This document shows, piece after piece, positions 52,699-62,110 of a DNA stretch of 64,000 bases. The notes beneath the pieces are model-generated. The model had not been told where the DNA came from and made no database searches. It was given only the letters and a program-made list of their open reading frames with translations. The stretch lies in assembly GCA_016235265.1 (NCBI GenBank), contig JACRLI010000003.1, forward strand, positions 1 to 64,000, given 5' to 3'. The DNA comes from Candidatus Eisenbacteria bacterium. Lineage in GTDB: Bacteria; Eisenbacteria; RBG-16-71-46; JACRLI01. Both the position numbers and the translations under genes were made by a program. Positions within the stretch are counted from its first letter, which is position 1, and each line of letters opens with the position of its first letter.

Positions 52699-52948
52699 CC
52701 TCGAGGGGTTCCAGCTCCGTCGTGCCGTCGGCCTGCTCCACGAGCACCTGCACGCGCTTCTCCGCCTCCTCGAGGCGCGCGGCGCACAGGCGGGCGAGCT
52801 GCATGCCCTCCTCGAAGGCGGCGAGGCTCTTCTCCAGGGGCAGTTCCCCCGCCTCCAGCCGGGCCACCAGCGCCTCCAGCCGTTCGAGCGCCTGTTCGAA
52901 GGGAATCTCGGGCGGCGCCGATTCCGCGCCCTTTGCCTTCTCCGCCAT
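52673..52948 (-). CDS. xseB: exodeoxyribonuclease VII small subunit
   Basis: A 91-residue helical protein. PFEQALERLEALVARLEAGE and LPLEKSLAAFEEGMQLARLC are the XseB signature, followed by an acidic tail (EPLEDDEPNDDV). It forms the small chains wrapping the XseA subunit for ssDNA degradation. ATG at 52948; the stop lies inside the next gene (26-base overlap). The longer upstream frame is xseA out of register. Confidence 0.95.
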   Translation of the reverse strand: MAEKAKGAESAPPEIPFEQALERLEALVARLEAGELPLEKSLAAFEEGMQLARLCAARLEEAEKRVQVLVEQADGTTELEPLEDDEPNDDV

Positions 52949-52971
52949 GCTACGTCCTCCCGGGGCCCGCT

Positions 52972-54195
52972 TCAAGGCGCGCCCTCCACGGTCTCCACGC
53001 GCGCGCCGGCCCGCCCGTCGCGGAACACCAGTCGCACGGCGTCGCCGGGCGAGAGGGCCGCCGCCGACGCCACCGGCAGCCCCGCGGGCGCCGATTCCAC
53101 GTAACAGAAGCCGCGCTGCAGCACCCGCGACGGCGAGAGGGCCCCAAGTCGCGCCCGTGCCCGGCCCAGGGCGTCGCCGTGCCGTGCCAGCCGCTCTCCC
53201 ACGGCCCGGCCCAGGCGCCGCTCCAGCTCGTCCACGGTCTGCATGCGCTGCGCCACCAGGTCGCGCGGGCGGCCCAGCGCGTAGCTGCGCTGCAGCGCGC
53301 GCAAGGTGAGCCGGCGCTCCGCGACGGCCGAGAGCACTCCGCGGACCAGCCGCCCGCGCGAGTGCGCCAGGTGCCGCAGGTGCTCGGCGCGCTCCGGCAC
53401 CGCCCGTTCCGCGGCCGCCGAGGGGGTGGGGGCGCGCAGGTCGGCGGCGAAGTCGCACAGGGTGACGTCGGTCTCGTGCCCCACCGCGGAGACCACCGGG
53501 ATCGCCGAGGCGGCCACCGCCCTCACCACGGACTCCTCGTTGAAGGCCCACAGGTCCTCGAGGGAACCGCCGCCGCGCGCCACGATCAGGACGTCGGCCG
53601 CACCGGCGCGGTTGAACAGCTCCACGCCGCGGGCCACGTCGGCGGCGGCGCCGGCCCCCTGTACTTGGACGGGGCAGAGGATGATCCGGATGCCCGGCCA
53701 GCGCCGGCGGGCCACGTGCACGATGTCGTGGAGCACCGCGCCGCCCGCGGAGGTGACCACCCCGAGGCGCGCGGGGTAGCGCGGCAGCGGCCGCTTGCGG
53801 GCCTCGTCGAACAGCCCCTCCGCCTGCAGCCGCGCCTTCAACTCCTCGAAGCGGCGCTGCAGCTCACCCAGGCCCGACTCGGCCAGCTCGTCCACCACCA
53901 GCTGGTAGGAGCCGCGCGTCTCGTAGATGGTGAGCCTGCCGGTGGCCTCCACCTGCAGGCCGTCGGCGGGCCGGAAACGGAGGCGGCGCGCGTTGGCCTT
54001 GAACAGGGCGCAGCGCAGCACGCAGCGGCCGTCCTTGAGGTCGAAGTACATGTGGCCCGAGGCGGAGTGGTGGTGGAAGCCGCTGATCTCGCCCCCCACG
54101 CGCACCGAGGGGAAGGTCTCGTGCAGCACCCGCTGGGCGAGGGTGTTGATCTCGGTGACGGTGTAGACGCGGCGGCTGTCGGCCGGCGCGCTCAC
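52972..54195 (-). CDS. xseA: exodeoxyribonuclease VII large subunit
   Basis: A 407-residue nuclease subunit. The N-terminal OB-fold has VYTVTEINTLAQRVLHETFP, VRVGGEISGFHHHSASGHMY and FDLKDG. The catalytic domain has LGVVTSAGGAVLHDIVHVA, DVLIVARGGGSLEDLWAFNE and ISAVGHETDVTL-like VVSAVGHETDVTLCDFAAD, PTPSAAAE, then a coiled-coil and the C-terminal RVLQRGFCYVE. The GTG at 54195 overlaps the folD stop as GTGA. Slightly shorter than the E. coli protein, mainly in the coiled coil. Confidence 0.96.
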   Translation of the reverse strand: MSAPADSRRVYTVTEINTLAQRVLHETFPSVRVGGEISGFHHHSASGHMYFDLKDGRCVLRCALFKANARRLRFRPADGLQVEATGRLTIYETRGSYQLVVDELAESGLGELQRRFEELKARLQAEGLFDEARKRPLPRYPARLGVVTSAGGAVLHDIVHVARRRWPGIRIILCPVQVQGAGAAADVARGVELFNRAGAADVLIVARGGGSLEDLWAFNEESVVRAVAASAIPVVSAVGHETDVTLCDFAADLRAPTPSAAAERAVPERAEHLRHLAHSRGRLVRGVLSAVAERRLTLRALQRSYALGRPRDLVAQRMQTVDELERRLGRAVGERLARHGDALGRARARLGALSPSRVLQRGFCYVESAPAGLPVASAAALSPGDAVRLVFRDGRAGARVETVEGAP

Positions 54196-55085
54196 GCGAG
54201 ACTCCGCTCGCACGCGGTCACGGCGTTCTGCAGCAGCATGGCGACGGTCATCGGGCCCACTCCGCCGGGCACCGGGGAGAGCCACGCGGCACGGGCGGCC
54301 ACGCTGGCGGCGTCCACGTCCCCCACCAGTCGCATCTTTCCGGGGCGCCCTGGATCGGGCTCGCGATGAATGCCCACATCCACCACCACGGCGCCCTCGC
54401 GGATCATCTCCGCGGTGAGCGCGCGCGGGATGCCCGCGGCCATCACCACGACGTCGGCCGACCGGGTGTAGCGCGCGAGGTCGCCGCTGCCGGTGTGGCA
54501 CAGCGTCACGGTGGCGTTCACGTCGCGAAGGCTCAGCAGCGTGGCCAGCGGCCGGCCCACGACGCGGCTGCGCCCGATCACCACCACGTGGCGGCCGGCC
54601 AGGGGCACTTCGTGGTGGCGCAGCAGCTCCAACACCCCCAGCGCGGTGCACGGCCAGAACCCGCCCTCGCCGAGCGTGGCGCGGCCCACGTTCATGGGAT
54701 GGAATCCGTCGAGGTCCTTCTCCGGCGCCACCGAGCGCAGCGCGGTGCTCTCGTCCCAGCCGGACGGCAGCGGGAGCTGCACCAGGTAGCCGTGCACTTC
54801 GGCATCCGAGTTGAGCTTCGCGATCCGGCTCAGCAGCGAAGGATGGCCGGCCTGCGGGTCCAGGGCCTCCAGCCGCGCCTGGAATCCCATCGCCTCGGCG
54901 GCCTGCAGCTTCTTGCGCACGTACACGTCGGAGGCGGGCATGTGGCCCACCTGCACCACCGCGATCCCCGGGGTGACGCCCCGCGCGCGCAGCGCGTCCA
55001 CGCGGGCCTGCACCCGCCCCCGGACGGCCGCGGCGGCGGCCTCGCCGTCGAGGCGCTTCGCCGGCCCCTCGCCCGTCGGGTTCAT
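54192..55085 (-). CDS. folD: methylenetetrahydrofolate dehydrogenase/cyclohydrolase
   Basis: A 297-residue bifunctional one-carbon enzyme. The catalytic Lys lies in SDVYVRKKLQAAEAMG, VQLPLPSGWDE and APEKDLDGFHPMNVG follow, then the NADP-binding VVVIGRSRVVGRPLATLLS and the closing PVPGGVGPMTVAMLLQN. The ATG at 55085 overlaps the phosphodiesterase stop as ATGA. All catalytic residues appear intact. Confidence 0.97.
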   Translation of the reverse strand: MNPTGEGPAKRLDGEAAAAAVRGRVQARVDALRARGVTPGIAVVQVGHMPASDVYVRKKLQAAEAMGFQARLEALDPQAGHPSLLSRIAKLNSDAEVHGYLVQLPLPSGWDESTALRSVAPEKDLDGFHPMNVGRATLGEGGFWPCTALGVLELLRHHEVPLAGRHVVVIGRSRVVGRPLATLLSLRDVNATVTLCHTGSGDLARYTRSADVVVMAAGIPRALTAEMIREGAVVVDVGIHREPDPGRPGKMRLVGDVDAASVAARAAWLSPVPGGVGPMTVAMLLQNAVTACERSLA

Positions 55086-55870
55086 TTCAGCAGCGGCTCC
55101 TTGAACGCCTGGATGGAGCGGGCCCGGCCGGTCTTCTCGTCCACGTCCACCACGGCGCCGTGCATCCAGACGTCGCCGCTCGCGGGCTGGAAGCGCACCG
55201 GCAGCTGGTTGCGGAAGCGCGCCAGCGCGAGGTCCTTCTCCACGCCGATGATGGAATCCTGCGGGCCGGTCATGCCCGCGTCGGTGAGGAACGCCGTCCC
55301 GCCGGGCAGGATGCGGGCGTCGGCGGTCTGCACGTGGGTGTGGGTGCCGATCACCGCGCTGACGCGGCCGTCCAGGTGGATCGCCAGCGCCAGCTTCTCG
55401 GAGGTGGCCTCGGCGTGGACCTCCACCAGCCTCACCCTCGCGTCGCGCCACTCCGGGCGCGCCAGCTCCTCGTCGATGGCGCGGAAGGGATCGTCCAGCG
55501 GCGCCATGAAGGTGCGGCCCAGCACGTAGGCCACGCCAAAGGTGGCGCCGGAGTCGGTGCGCCACACCGCCGAGGTGGCACCCGGGGTGCCGGGCGGGAA
55601 GTTGACCGCCCGCAGCAGGCGCGGGTTGCGGGCGATGAAGTCCACGATCGCCTTCTGCGCCCACAGGTGGTTGCCGCCGGTCACCGCGTCGGCGCCGGCC
55701 CCCCACAGTTCCTGGGCGTTCTCTGGGGTGAGCCCGTAGCCGCCGGCGGCGTTCTCGCCGTTCACCACCGTGACGTCAATGTCCCGCTCGCGCTTCACGC
55801 GGGGCAGGCGTGCGCGCACCGCGGCCCCGCCGGGCGCGCCGAAGACGTCGGCGACGAACAGGATCCGCAT
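55082..55870 (-). CDS. YmdB-type metallophosphoesterase (TIGR00282 family)
   Basis: A 262-residue binuclear metallophosphoesterase. MRILFVADVFGAPG carries the first metal Asp, VVNGENAAGGYGLTPENAQE the Asn-Glu pair, DAVTGGNHLWAQK the Asn-His, and VEVHAEATSEKLALA, IGTHTHVQTAD the His ligands. Members hydrolyse cyclic nucleotides and act as regulators in Firmicutes; the role here is unknown. It sits one base after rny, a conserved pairing. ATG at 55870. Confidence 0.93.
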   Translation of the reverse strand: MRILFVADVFGAPGGAAVRARLPRVKRERDIDVTVVNGENAAGGYGLTPENAQELWGAGADAVTGGNHLWAQKAIVDFIARNPRLLRAVNFPPGTPGATSAVWRTDSGATFGVAYVLGRTFMAPLDDPFRAIDEELARPEWRDARVRLVEVHAEATSEKLALAIHLDGRVSAVIGTHTHVQTADARILPGGTAFLTDAGMTGPQDSIIGVEKDLALARFRNQLPVRFQPASGDVWMHGAVVDVDEKTGRARSIQAFKEPLLK

Positions 55871-55871
55871 G

Positions 55872-57443
55872 CTACTTCGCGTATTCCACGGCGCGCGTCT
55901 CGCGGATCACCACGACCTTGATCTGGCCGGGGTACTCCAGCTCGTGCTCCACCTTGCGCGCGATCTCCCCCGCCAGCAGCTGCGCGCGGGCGTCGTCCAC
56001 GTGCTTGTGCTCCACCATGATCCGGATCTCCCGGCCCGCCTGGATGGCGAAGGACTTCTCCACGCCCGGGAACGAGTCGGCGATGGTCTCCAGCTTCTCG
56101 AGGCGCTTCACGTAGGTCTCCAGCGACTCGCGCCGCGCCCCGGGGCGGGCGCCGGAGATGGCGTCGGCGGCCTGAACCAGCGCCGCGGTGAGGTACTGCG
56201 GGTTGAAGTCCTCGTGGTGATAGGCGATGGCCTCCACCACCGGGCCGGGCTCGCCGTACTTCTCCCCCAGGTTCTTGCCGATGGCCGGGTGCGAGCCCTC
56301 CATCTCGTGGTCCACGGCCTTGCCGATGTCGTGGAACAGGCCGGCGCGCTTGGCCATCTGGTTGTCGAAGCCGATCTCGGAGGCCATGATCTCGCACAGG
56401 TGGGCGACTTCCTTGCTGTGCTCGAGGATGTTCTGGCCGTAGCTGGTGCGGAAGCGCAGCCGGCCCAGCAGGCGCACCATCTCGGGGTGCACCCCGGCGA
56501 TGCCCAGGTCCAGCACGGTGCGCTCGCCGGTCTCGAGGACCTCCTCGTCGAGCTTCAGCCGGGTCTTCTCGACCACTTCCTCGATCCGTCCGGGGTGGAT
56601 CCGGCCGTCGGCGATCAACTGCTCGAGCGAGCGCCGGGCCACCTCGCGCCGGATGGGGTCGAAGCCCGAGATCACCACCGCCTCGGGAGTGTCGTCGATG
56701 ATCACGTCAATCCCGGTGGCGCGCTCGAAGGCGCGGATGTTGCGCCCCTCGCGCCCGATGATGCGGCCCTTCATCTCGTCGCCGGGCAGGTTCACCACCG
56801 AGACGGTGCTCTCCGCGGTGTGCTCCGCCGCGGAGCGCTGGATGGCCAGGGTGACGATCTTGCGCGCGTCGCGCTGGGCGTCGCGCTGGGCGGTCTCACG
56901 GATCTCGACCACGCGGCGGGCCGCCTCGTGGCGCGCCTCGCTCTCCATGTTGGCGATGAGCTGCTGCTTGGCTTCCTCGGCGGTGAAGTGGGCGATGCGT
57001 TCCAGGCGGGCGTTCTGTTCCTGCACCAGCCGGTCGAGGTCGGCCTGCCGGCTGTCCAGGGCGGATTCCCGCACGGCCAGGTCCTTCTCGCCGGTGCGCA
57101 GCGTGCGCTCCTTCTTCTCCAGCAGGTCCACCTTGCGCAGCAGGTTGTTCTCGCGCTCGTCCAGCCGCTTCTCGCGCGCGGCGATCTCGGCGTTCTGGCG
57201 CGACATGTCCTTCTCGTGCTGCTGCTTGGCCTGGTAGGCGTGCTCCTTGGCCTCCAGCAGCACCTGGCGCTTCTGGGTCTCGGCCTCCCGGGTGGAGTCC
57301 TCCAGCAGCTTCTGGGCGTCGCGCCGGGCGTTGGCCAGGCTCTTCTCCCCGAAGTTGCGGCTGACGAGGAAGCCGACGAAATAAAAGACGAGGGCGCCGA
57401 CAGCGAACCCCAGCGCCCCATACAAGATCATGGTCGGATTCAT
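55872..57443 (-). CDS. rny: ribonuclease Y
   Basis: A 523-residue membrane-anchored endoribonuclease for mRNA turnover. An N-terminal helix ([20 protein letters not shown]) is followed by a long charged coiled coil (~35 to 190) that includes [18 protein letters not shown]. The KH domain reads [20 protein letters not shown] with GRNIRAFE, and the HD domain [31 protein letters not shown] and AIAYHHED. All metal ligands appear present. ATG at 57443. It follows the 6S-like RNA. Confidence 0.97.
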   Translation of the reverse strand: MNPTMILYGALGFAVGALVFYFVGFLVSRNFGEKSLANARRDAQKLLEDSTREAETQKRQVLLEAKEHAYQAKQQHEKDMSRQNAEIAAREKRLDERENNLLRKVDLLEKKERTLRTGEKDLAVRESALDSRQADLDRLVQEQNARLERIAHFTAEEAKQQLIANMESEARHEAARRVVEIRETAQRDAQRDARKIVTLAIQRSAAEHTAESTVSVVNLPGDEMKGRIIGREGRNIRAFERATGIDVIIDDTPEAVVISGFDPIRREVARRSLEQLIADGRIHPGRIEEVVEKTRLKLDEEVLETGERTVLDLGIAGVHPEMVRLLGRLRFRTSYGQNILEHSKEVAHLCEIMASEIGFDNQMAKRAGLFHDIGKAVDHEMEGSHPAIGKNLGEKYGEPGPVVEAIAYHHEDFNPQYLTAALVQAADAISGARPGARRESLETYVKRLEKLETIADSFPGVEKSFAIQAGREIRIMVEHKHVDDARAQLLAGEIARKVEHELEYPGQIKVVVIRETRAVEYAK

Positions 57444-57493
57444 AGGTCAGACCCCTCCGGGTCCAGGAGCCCCGCGATCAGTCCGGCGGGCAA

Positions 57494-57675
57494 AAGAAAA
57501 ACCCCGCCGGTGTGCCGTGAGTGAAGGTCCTGAGCCAGATACCCCAAAAGCGGGCATCCCCCCCGCTGGTTCGCGCCCCCGCCTTGCGGCGGGCACCACT
57601 ACGCAGCCGGAGTTAGGACGATCCTCGATCAGTGTTGGCTCAAAGACACTGTACCAGCACGGGCACGGCAGGGCT
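57494..57675 (-). ncRNA. ssrS: 6S RNA-like gene between zapA and rny
   Basis: The 293-base gap holds a transcript-like structure of about 180 bases folding as one long interrupted hairpin. Outer stem CCCTGCCG (57673 to 57666) pairs with CGGCGGGG (57509 to 57502); next GTGCTG pairs with CGGCAC; then GTCTT and GAGCCA (57641 to 57636) pair with TGGCTC (57537 to 57532) and AGGAC. Inside is a large central bubble and an apical CCCGCC-GCAA-GGCGGG hairpin. A U-run (GTTTTTC) follows the outer stem, so it doubles as a terminator. The position directly after zapA is the classical place for 6S RNA, which binds the housekeeping polymerase in its bubble. No promoter box is clear. Confidence 0.75.
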
Positions 57676-57736
57676 TTTCAATCTCGTTTCGATCCGGATT
57701 GCGGACCGGCGTTCGTCCTCCTCGGAAGTCCGGGCC

Positions 57737-58087
57737 TTATGCCTGAGGCTCCATGTCGATCCGGGCGGTCGCGCGTTTCGCAGCGCCCGCCGGAGCGCCG
57801 GAGAGGGTGGCCACCAGCAGTTCCTCCAGGTGTTCCGCGCGGTCGCGGACCTCCTGGGTCGCGCGCTGCCGTTCATCCCGCTCGCGGAACAGCTCGTCTG
57901 CGATGTTCAGCGAGGCCAGGATGGCCACCTGCGAGAGCGAGGGCAGCGCGAGCCGCTCGTTGATCTCCCGCATCTTCTGGTCCACGTAGGCGGCCACGCG
58001 GGTGATGTACTCGGGGTCCGCCTGGCCGCGGATGTTGTACTCGTTGCCGAAAACCTCGATGCGAACGGTTCTTGTGTTTTCCGGCAT
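57737..58087 (-). CDS. zapA: cell division protein ZapA
   Basis: A 116-residue FtsZ-ring regulator. VRIEVFGNEYNIRGQADPEY and ITRVAAYVDQKMREINER form the globular ZapA head, LPSLSQVAILASLNIADELF leads into a C-terminal coiled coil (RERDERQRATQEVRDRAEHL). It bundles FtsZ filaments at mid-cell. ATG at 58087. The order pheT, small coiled-coil gene, zapA, 6S RNA, rny is conserved in many bacteria. The preceding gap (58088 to 58215) shows no clear promoter. Confidence 0.95.
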   Translation of the reverse strand: MPENTRTVRIEVFGNEYNIRGQADPEYITRVAAYVDQKMREINERLALPSLSQVAILASLNIADELFRERDERQRATQEVRDRAEHLEELLVATLSGAPAGAAKRATARIDMEPQA

Positions 58088-58215
58088 CGTGGATCGTCTT
58101 CCTCAAGCGGTCCGCGAACTCCAAGGCGGCAGCCGCAGCGTGCCGCGCCCGCAGGCACGACAATGTTCCGGTGACGCAGGAACTTTCTGTATTGGAAAGG
58201 GAGAGCCGGGAGCCG

Positions 58216-58524
58216 CTAATGCGGCACGCCCGTCTTCTCCTCCTCGACCGCCCGCAGCTTTTCGAGCATCTGCTCGACCCGGCGGGCCAGGGCGATACGT
58301 TCCTCGGAAAACTTCGCCAGGCGCGATTCCGCGTCCTGGTTGCGCTTGCGGAGCTCGTCGGCGCCGCTGGCGGCCGACTCGGTCACCCGGAGCTTGGCTT
58401 CCAGCTCGTCCCTGGAACGCCGCAACTCGTCACGCTCGGCGCGGAGCTGCTGGATAAGCTCGGCGGCCTGCTGGATGCGGCCTTCGAGCCGCTCGAGGTC
58501 CATGGCGGGAAGCTCCTGTTGCAT
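58216..58524 (-). CDS. small coiled-coil protein, ZapB-like candidate
   Basis: A 102-residue, almost entirely helical protein rich in Arg, Glu and Leu heptads (LEGRIQQAAELIQQLRAERD, ELRRSRDELEAKLRVTE, EERIALARRVEQMLEKLRAV). It has no globular domain. Size, heptads and position between pheT and zapA are as in ZapB-like division proteins, but coiled coils are poor evidence of homology. Start may be ATG 58524 (AGGTGA upstream) or ATG 58503 (AGGAG upstream); both are plausible. Confidence 0.75.
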   Translation of the reverse strand: MQQELPAMDLERLEGRIQQAAELIQQLRAERDELRRSRDELEAKLRVTESAASGADELRKRNQDAESRLAKFSEERIALARRVEQMLEKLRAVEEEKTGVPH

Positions 58525-58562
58525 GTGTGTTCACCTCTGGGCTTGCGCCCGGGGCGCCGGCT

Positions 58563-60965
58563 TCAGGTCCGCAGCCGCGCGGCGTGGCGCTCTTCCAGCC
58601 GTCGCACCACGCGGGTCAGCGCGGCGTCCACCTCGGCGTCCGAAAGGGTGCGCTCGGCGCTCTGGAATTCCAACGAAAACGCGAGGTTCTTGAGCCCGGC
58701 CGCGACCCTCTCCCCCGCGTACACATCGAACAGGCGGACCGCCTTCAGCAGCGGACCGGCGGCCTCGGCGATGGCGTCCTCCAGCGTTCCGGCCTCGGCT
58801 CCGAGGTCCACGAGGAACGCCAGGTCCCGCTTCACCCCGGGGAACCGCGGCCAGTCGCGGAAGCGGCCCGCGGGCCTGGAGGCCCGCTCCAGGGCGGCGA
58901 CGTCGAGCTCCGCGAGGAAGGTGGCACCTGGAATCTCGAGGTGCTCGAGCGCGGCCGGATCGGCTTCGCCGAACCAGCCCAGGCGCTCCTCTCCCGCGCG
59001 CAGCTCCGCCGCGCGTCCCGGCCTGAATCCGGCCCCATCGTAGGCCACGCTGCGCGGCGTGTCAATGCGCAACGCCCCCAGCGCGGCCTCGAGAATGCCC
59101 TTGAAATCGAGGAAATCCGCGCTGTCCGCCCCCAGGCCGAACCCGGACGCGTGTCGCGCGCCGTGCAGCGCCAGGCCCAGCGTGAGCGGCTCGTCGGGCA
59201 GAGGCCCGTCGGAGCGCAGGAACACGTGGCCGAGCTCGAACAGCCGCACGTCGCGGCGGCCGTGGCGCGCGTTGTGGCTCACCGCGCGCAGCAGGCCCGG
59301 CAGCAGCGACGGGCGCAGCAGCGAGTACTCCCGGCTCAGCGGGTTGGCCAGCGCCACGGGCTCCCGGCGCGCCTCGGGTGGCAGCACCGGGGCGTGCTTC
59401 AGGTCGTCCGGGCCCAGCATGGACGGGCACTGCCCCTCGTGGAAGCCCAGTCCGAACAGGGCCCCGCGCAGGTGGTCCCGGAAGATCTCCTCCGGCCGGC
59501 GCGACCCGAAGATCGCGGTGACCGAGCCGGGAATCTCGGGAATCGAGTCATAGCCGACGTGCCGGGCGATCTCCTCCACCAGGTCGATTTCGGCAGTCAC
59601 GTCGGTTCGCCACCCCGGCACGCGCACGGCGATCGGCGGGGCCTCCCCGGCGCCCGGCTCCACTTCGAATCCGAGCGCCCGCAGCGGCGCCTCCAGCCCC
59701 GCGCGGTCCAGGTCGAGCGACAGCATCCGGCGCGCCCGGTCGGGGCGCAACTCCACGCGGCGGCGCTCGCAGCGGCCCGGCCAGGCGTCCAGCTTTCCGG
59801 GCAGCACGCGCCCGCCGGCCACCTGGGCCAGCAGCTGCGCGACGCGGTCCAGAGCCTCCGGTACCGCCTCCACGTCCGTGCCGCGCTCGAAGCGCCGCCC
59901 GGCCTCGGAGGCCAGCCGCAGCTTGTGCGCCCCCTGCCGCACTCGGGCGGCTCCAAAGGTGGCGCTCTCCAGCAGCACCCGGTTCGTGCCTGCGGTGACT
60001 TCGCTGGGCTCGCCCCCCATCAGCCCGGCCAGCGCCAGCGGGCCCTCGGCATCGGCGATCAGCAGCGCCTCGGGCGGCAGCTCGCGGTCCACGCCGTCGA
60101 GCGTGCGGAGCTTCTCTCCCGCGCGGGCGCGGCGCACCCGCAGCCGGCCACCGCGCACCTTGGAGAGGTCGAACGCGTGGATGGGCTGGCCCAGCTCCAG
60201 CATGGTGAAGTTGGTGGCGTCCACCACGTTGTTGATGGAGCGCATCCCCAGCGCCTCCACGCGGCTGCGCAGCCACTGCGGGGACGGCCCCACGGTGAGG
60301 CCCTCCACCACGCGGGCCGCATAGCGCGGGCAGTCGGCGGGATCCTCGATCTCCACGGCGGCCACCCCGGGCAGCGGGGCGTCGTCCGGGGGCAGCGGCT
60401 TCAGCGGCGACACCAGGTCCACGCCGAGCGCCGCGGCCACCTCGCGCGCCAGGCCGCGCACGCACAGCGCGTCGCCGCGGTTGTGGCTCACGTCCACCTC
60501 GAGCAGCGTGTCGTCCAGGCCGGCCGCCTTCGCGAAGTCCTGGCCCGCGGGCAGCGAGGGGTCCAATTCCAGGATCCCGGCGTGCTCCTGGGAGAGCTCC
60601 AGCTCGCGGGCCGAGCACATCATGCCGTTGGAGACCACGCCGCGGATCTTGCTTTTCTTGAGCACGCCGCCGGGCAGGACCGCGCCCTCCACCGCCAGCG
60701 CCACGGTGATGCCGGCCCGGGCGTTGGGGGCGCCGCACACGATCTCCAGCACGCCGCTGCCGGTGTCCACCTTGCACAGGCTCAGCCGGTCGGCGTTGGG
60801 ATGCGGGGCGCGCTCCACCACCTTGCCCACGATCACGCCCGAGAAACGCGCGCGGGGCTGCACCGAGTCCACCGGGAAGCCGCGCGCGGTGAGCAGCTCC
60901 GCGAGCCGGTCGGGCGGGGGCGCCGTGGGCACCCATTCCTTCAGCCACTGGTACGAGAGGAGCAT
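58563..60965 (-). CDS. pheT: phenylalanyl-tRNA synthetase beta subunit
   Basis: An 800-residue subunit. Domains in order: the EMAP/OB tRNA-binding domain (VIVGKVVERAPHPNADRLSL, ~40 to 150), the B3/B4 editing domain (~210 to 380, GLMGGEPSEVTAGTNRVLLE), B5 (~400 to 470), the catalytic-like core (LANPLSREYSLLRPSLLPGL) and the C-terminal FDX-ACB domain (RFPGVKRDLAFLVD). It works as an alpha2-beta2 heterotetramer. ATG at 60965, nine bases after pheS. Confidence 0.97.
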   Translation of the reverse strand: MLLSYQWLKEWVPTAPPPDRLAELLTARGFPVDSVQPRARFSGVIVGKVVERAPHPNADRLSLCKVDTGSGVLEIVCGAPNARAGITVALAVEGAVLPGGVLKKSKIRGVVSNGMMCSARELELSQEHAGILELDPSLPAGQDFAKAAGLDDTLLEVDVSHNRGDALCVRGLAREVAAALGVDLVSPLKPLPPDDAPLPGVAAVEIEDPADCPRYAARVVEGLTVGPSPQWLRSRVEALGMRSINNVVDATNFTMLELGQPIHAFDLSKVRGGRLRVRRARAGEKLRTLDGVDRELPPEALLIADAEGPLALAGLMGGEPSEVTAGTNRVLLESATFGAARVRQGAHKLRLASEAGRRFERGTDVEAVPEALDRVAQLLAQVAGGRVLPGKLDAWPGRCERRRVELRPDRARRMLSLDLDRAGLEAPLRALGFEVEPGAGEAPPIAVRVPGWRTDVTAEIDLVEEIARHVGYDSIPEIPGSVTAIFGSRRPEEIFRDHLRGALFGLGFHEGQCPSMLGPDDLKHAPVLPPEARREPVALANPLSREYSLLRPSLLPGLLRAVSHNARHGRRDVRLFELGHVFLRSDGPLPDEPLTLGLALHGARHASGFGLGADSADFLDFKGILEAALGALRIDTPRSVAYDGAGFRPGRAAELRAGEERLGWFGEADPAALEHLEIPGATFLAELDVAALERASRPAGRFRDWPRFPGVKRDLAFLVDLGAEAGTLEDAIAEAAGPLLKAVRLFDVYAGERVAAGLKNLAFSLEFQSAERTLSDAEVDAALTRVVRRLEERHAARLRT

Positions 60966-60974
60966 GGTCGTGTC

Positions 60975-62105
60975 CTAGAACTGTTCGAGGAACCGCAGGT
61001 CGTTCTCGAGGAAGTAGCGAATGTCGGGGATCGCGTGCCGGAGCATCGCGATCCGGTCGTAGCCCATCCCGAACGCGAACCCGGTCCACTCCTCGGGATC
61101 GATCGCCACGGACCGGAAGACATTCGGGTGCACCATGCCGCAGCCCAGGATCTCCATCCAGCCCGAGCCCTTGCACACCCCGCAGCGCGCGGGTGCCTCG
61201 GGCGTGCCGGCGCGCCCGGTCCCGCCGCAGAGGATGCACGACACGTCCATCTCGCCGCTGGGCTCGGTGAACGGGAAGTACGAGGGGCGGAAGCGGGTGC
61301 GGGTGGCCTCGCCCAGGAAGCGGCGGGCGAACGCGGACAGGGTGCCCTTGAGGTGGGCCATGGAGACCCCGCGGTCCACGTACAGTCCCTCGATCTGGTG
61401 GAATTCCGCCGCGTGGGTGGCGTCCAGCTGCTCGGCCCGGTACACGCGGCCGGGGAACAGCATCCGCAGCGGCGGCTGGCGGCTCTCCATCACCCGGATC
61501 TGCACCGGCGAGGTGTGCGTGCGCAGCAGCGAGCCGCCCTCGACGAACAGCGTGTCGTGGGCGTCGCGCGCGGGGTGGTGCGGGCCGAAGTTGAGCGCGG
61601 AGAAATTGTGGTGGTCGTCCTCGACCTCGGGCCCCTCCGCGGTGGAGAAGCCCATGCCCAGGAAGATCTCCACGATCTCGTCGCGGACCTGGTTCAGGAT
61701 GTGCGGCCGCCCGGTGAAGAACCGGCGGCCGGGCAGGGTGACGTCGAAGGCGGGCCGTCCGCCCGCGGCGGAGCTTCCGAGCGACGCGCGGCGTTCCTCC
61801 ACCGCGCCCGTCCAGGCGCCCCGGCAGCGGTTGGCCAGCGCGCCCAACCGCTTGCGCTGGTCCGGGGGAAGCTGGCCCACCGAGCGCAACAGCAGGTTGA
61901 GCACGCCCTTCTGCTTCATCAGGCGCAGCTCCACCAGGTCCAGCCCGGGGGCGTCGCCGGCGGCGGCCAGCGCCTGCGAGCCCGCGCCCGCCAGCGCCTC
62001 CACCGCAGCGTCCAGTTCATCCCAACCGCGGGCGGGGTCGGCGAGCAGCCCGTCGAGGGCCGCCCGGACCCGGTCTTCCGCCTGGTCGAGGACGCTCGCC
62101 GGCAT
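60975..62105 (-). CDS. pheS: phenylalanyl-tRNA synthetase alpha subunit
   Basis: A 376-residue class II synthetase subunit with an N-terminal coiled coil (~1 to 90). Motif 1 region is GRPHILNQVRDEIVEIFLGM, motif 2 LRTHTSPVQIRVM and PGRVYRAEQLDATHAAEFHQ, motif 3 GFAFGMGYDRIAMLRH. A four-Cys insertion (CILCGGTG, then CGVCKGSGW) before EILGCGMVHPN resembles the Cys pairs found in many bacterial PheS proteins and may bind zinc. ATG at 62105, five bases after rplT. Confidence 0.97.
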   Translation of the reverse strand: MPASVLDQAEDRVRAALDGLLADPARGWDELDAAVEALAGAGSQALAAAGDAPGLDLVELRLMKQKGVLNLLLRSVGQLPPDQRKRLGALANRCRGAWTGAVEERRASLGSSAAGGRPAFDVTLPGRRFFTGRPHILNQVRDEIVEIFLGMGFSTAEGPEVEDDHHNFSALNFGPHHPARDAHDTLFVEGGSLLRTHTSPVQIRVMESRQPPLRMLFPGRVYRAEQLDATHAAEFHQIEGLYVDRGVSMAHLKGTLSAFARRFLGEATRTRFRPSYFPFTEPSGEMDVSCILCGGTGRAGTPEAPARCGVCKGSGWMEILGCGMVHPNVFRSVAIDPEEWTGFAFGMGYDRIAMLRHAIPDIRYFLENDLRFLEQF

Positions 62106-62110
62106 CGGGA

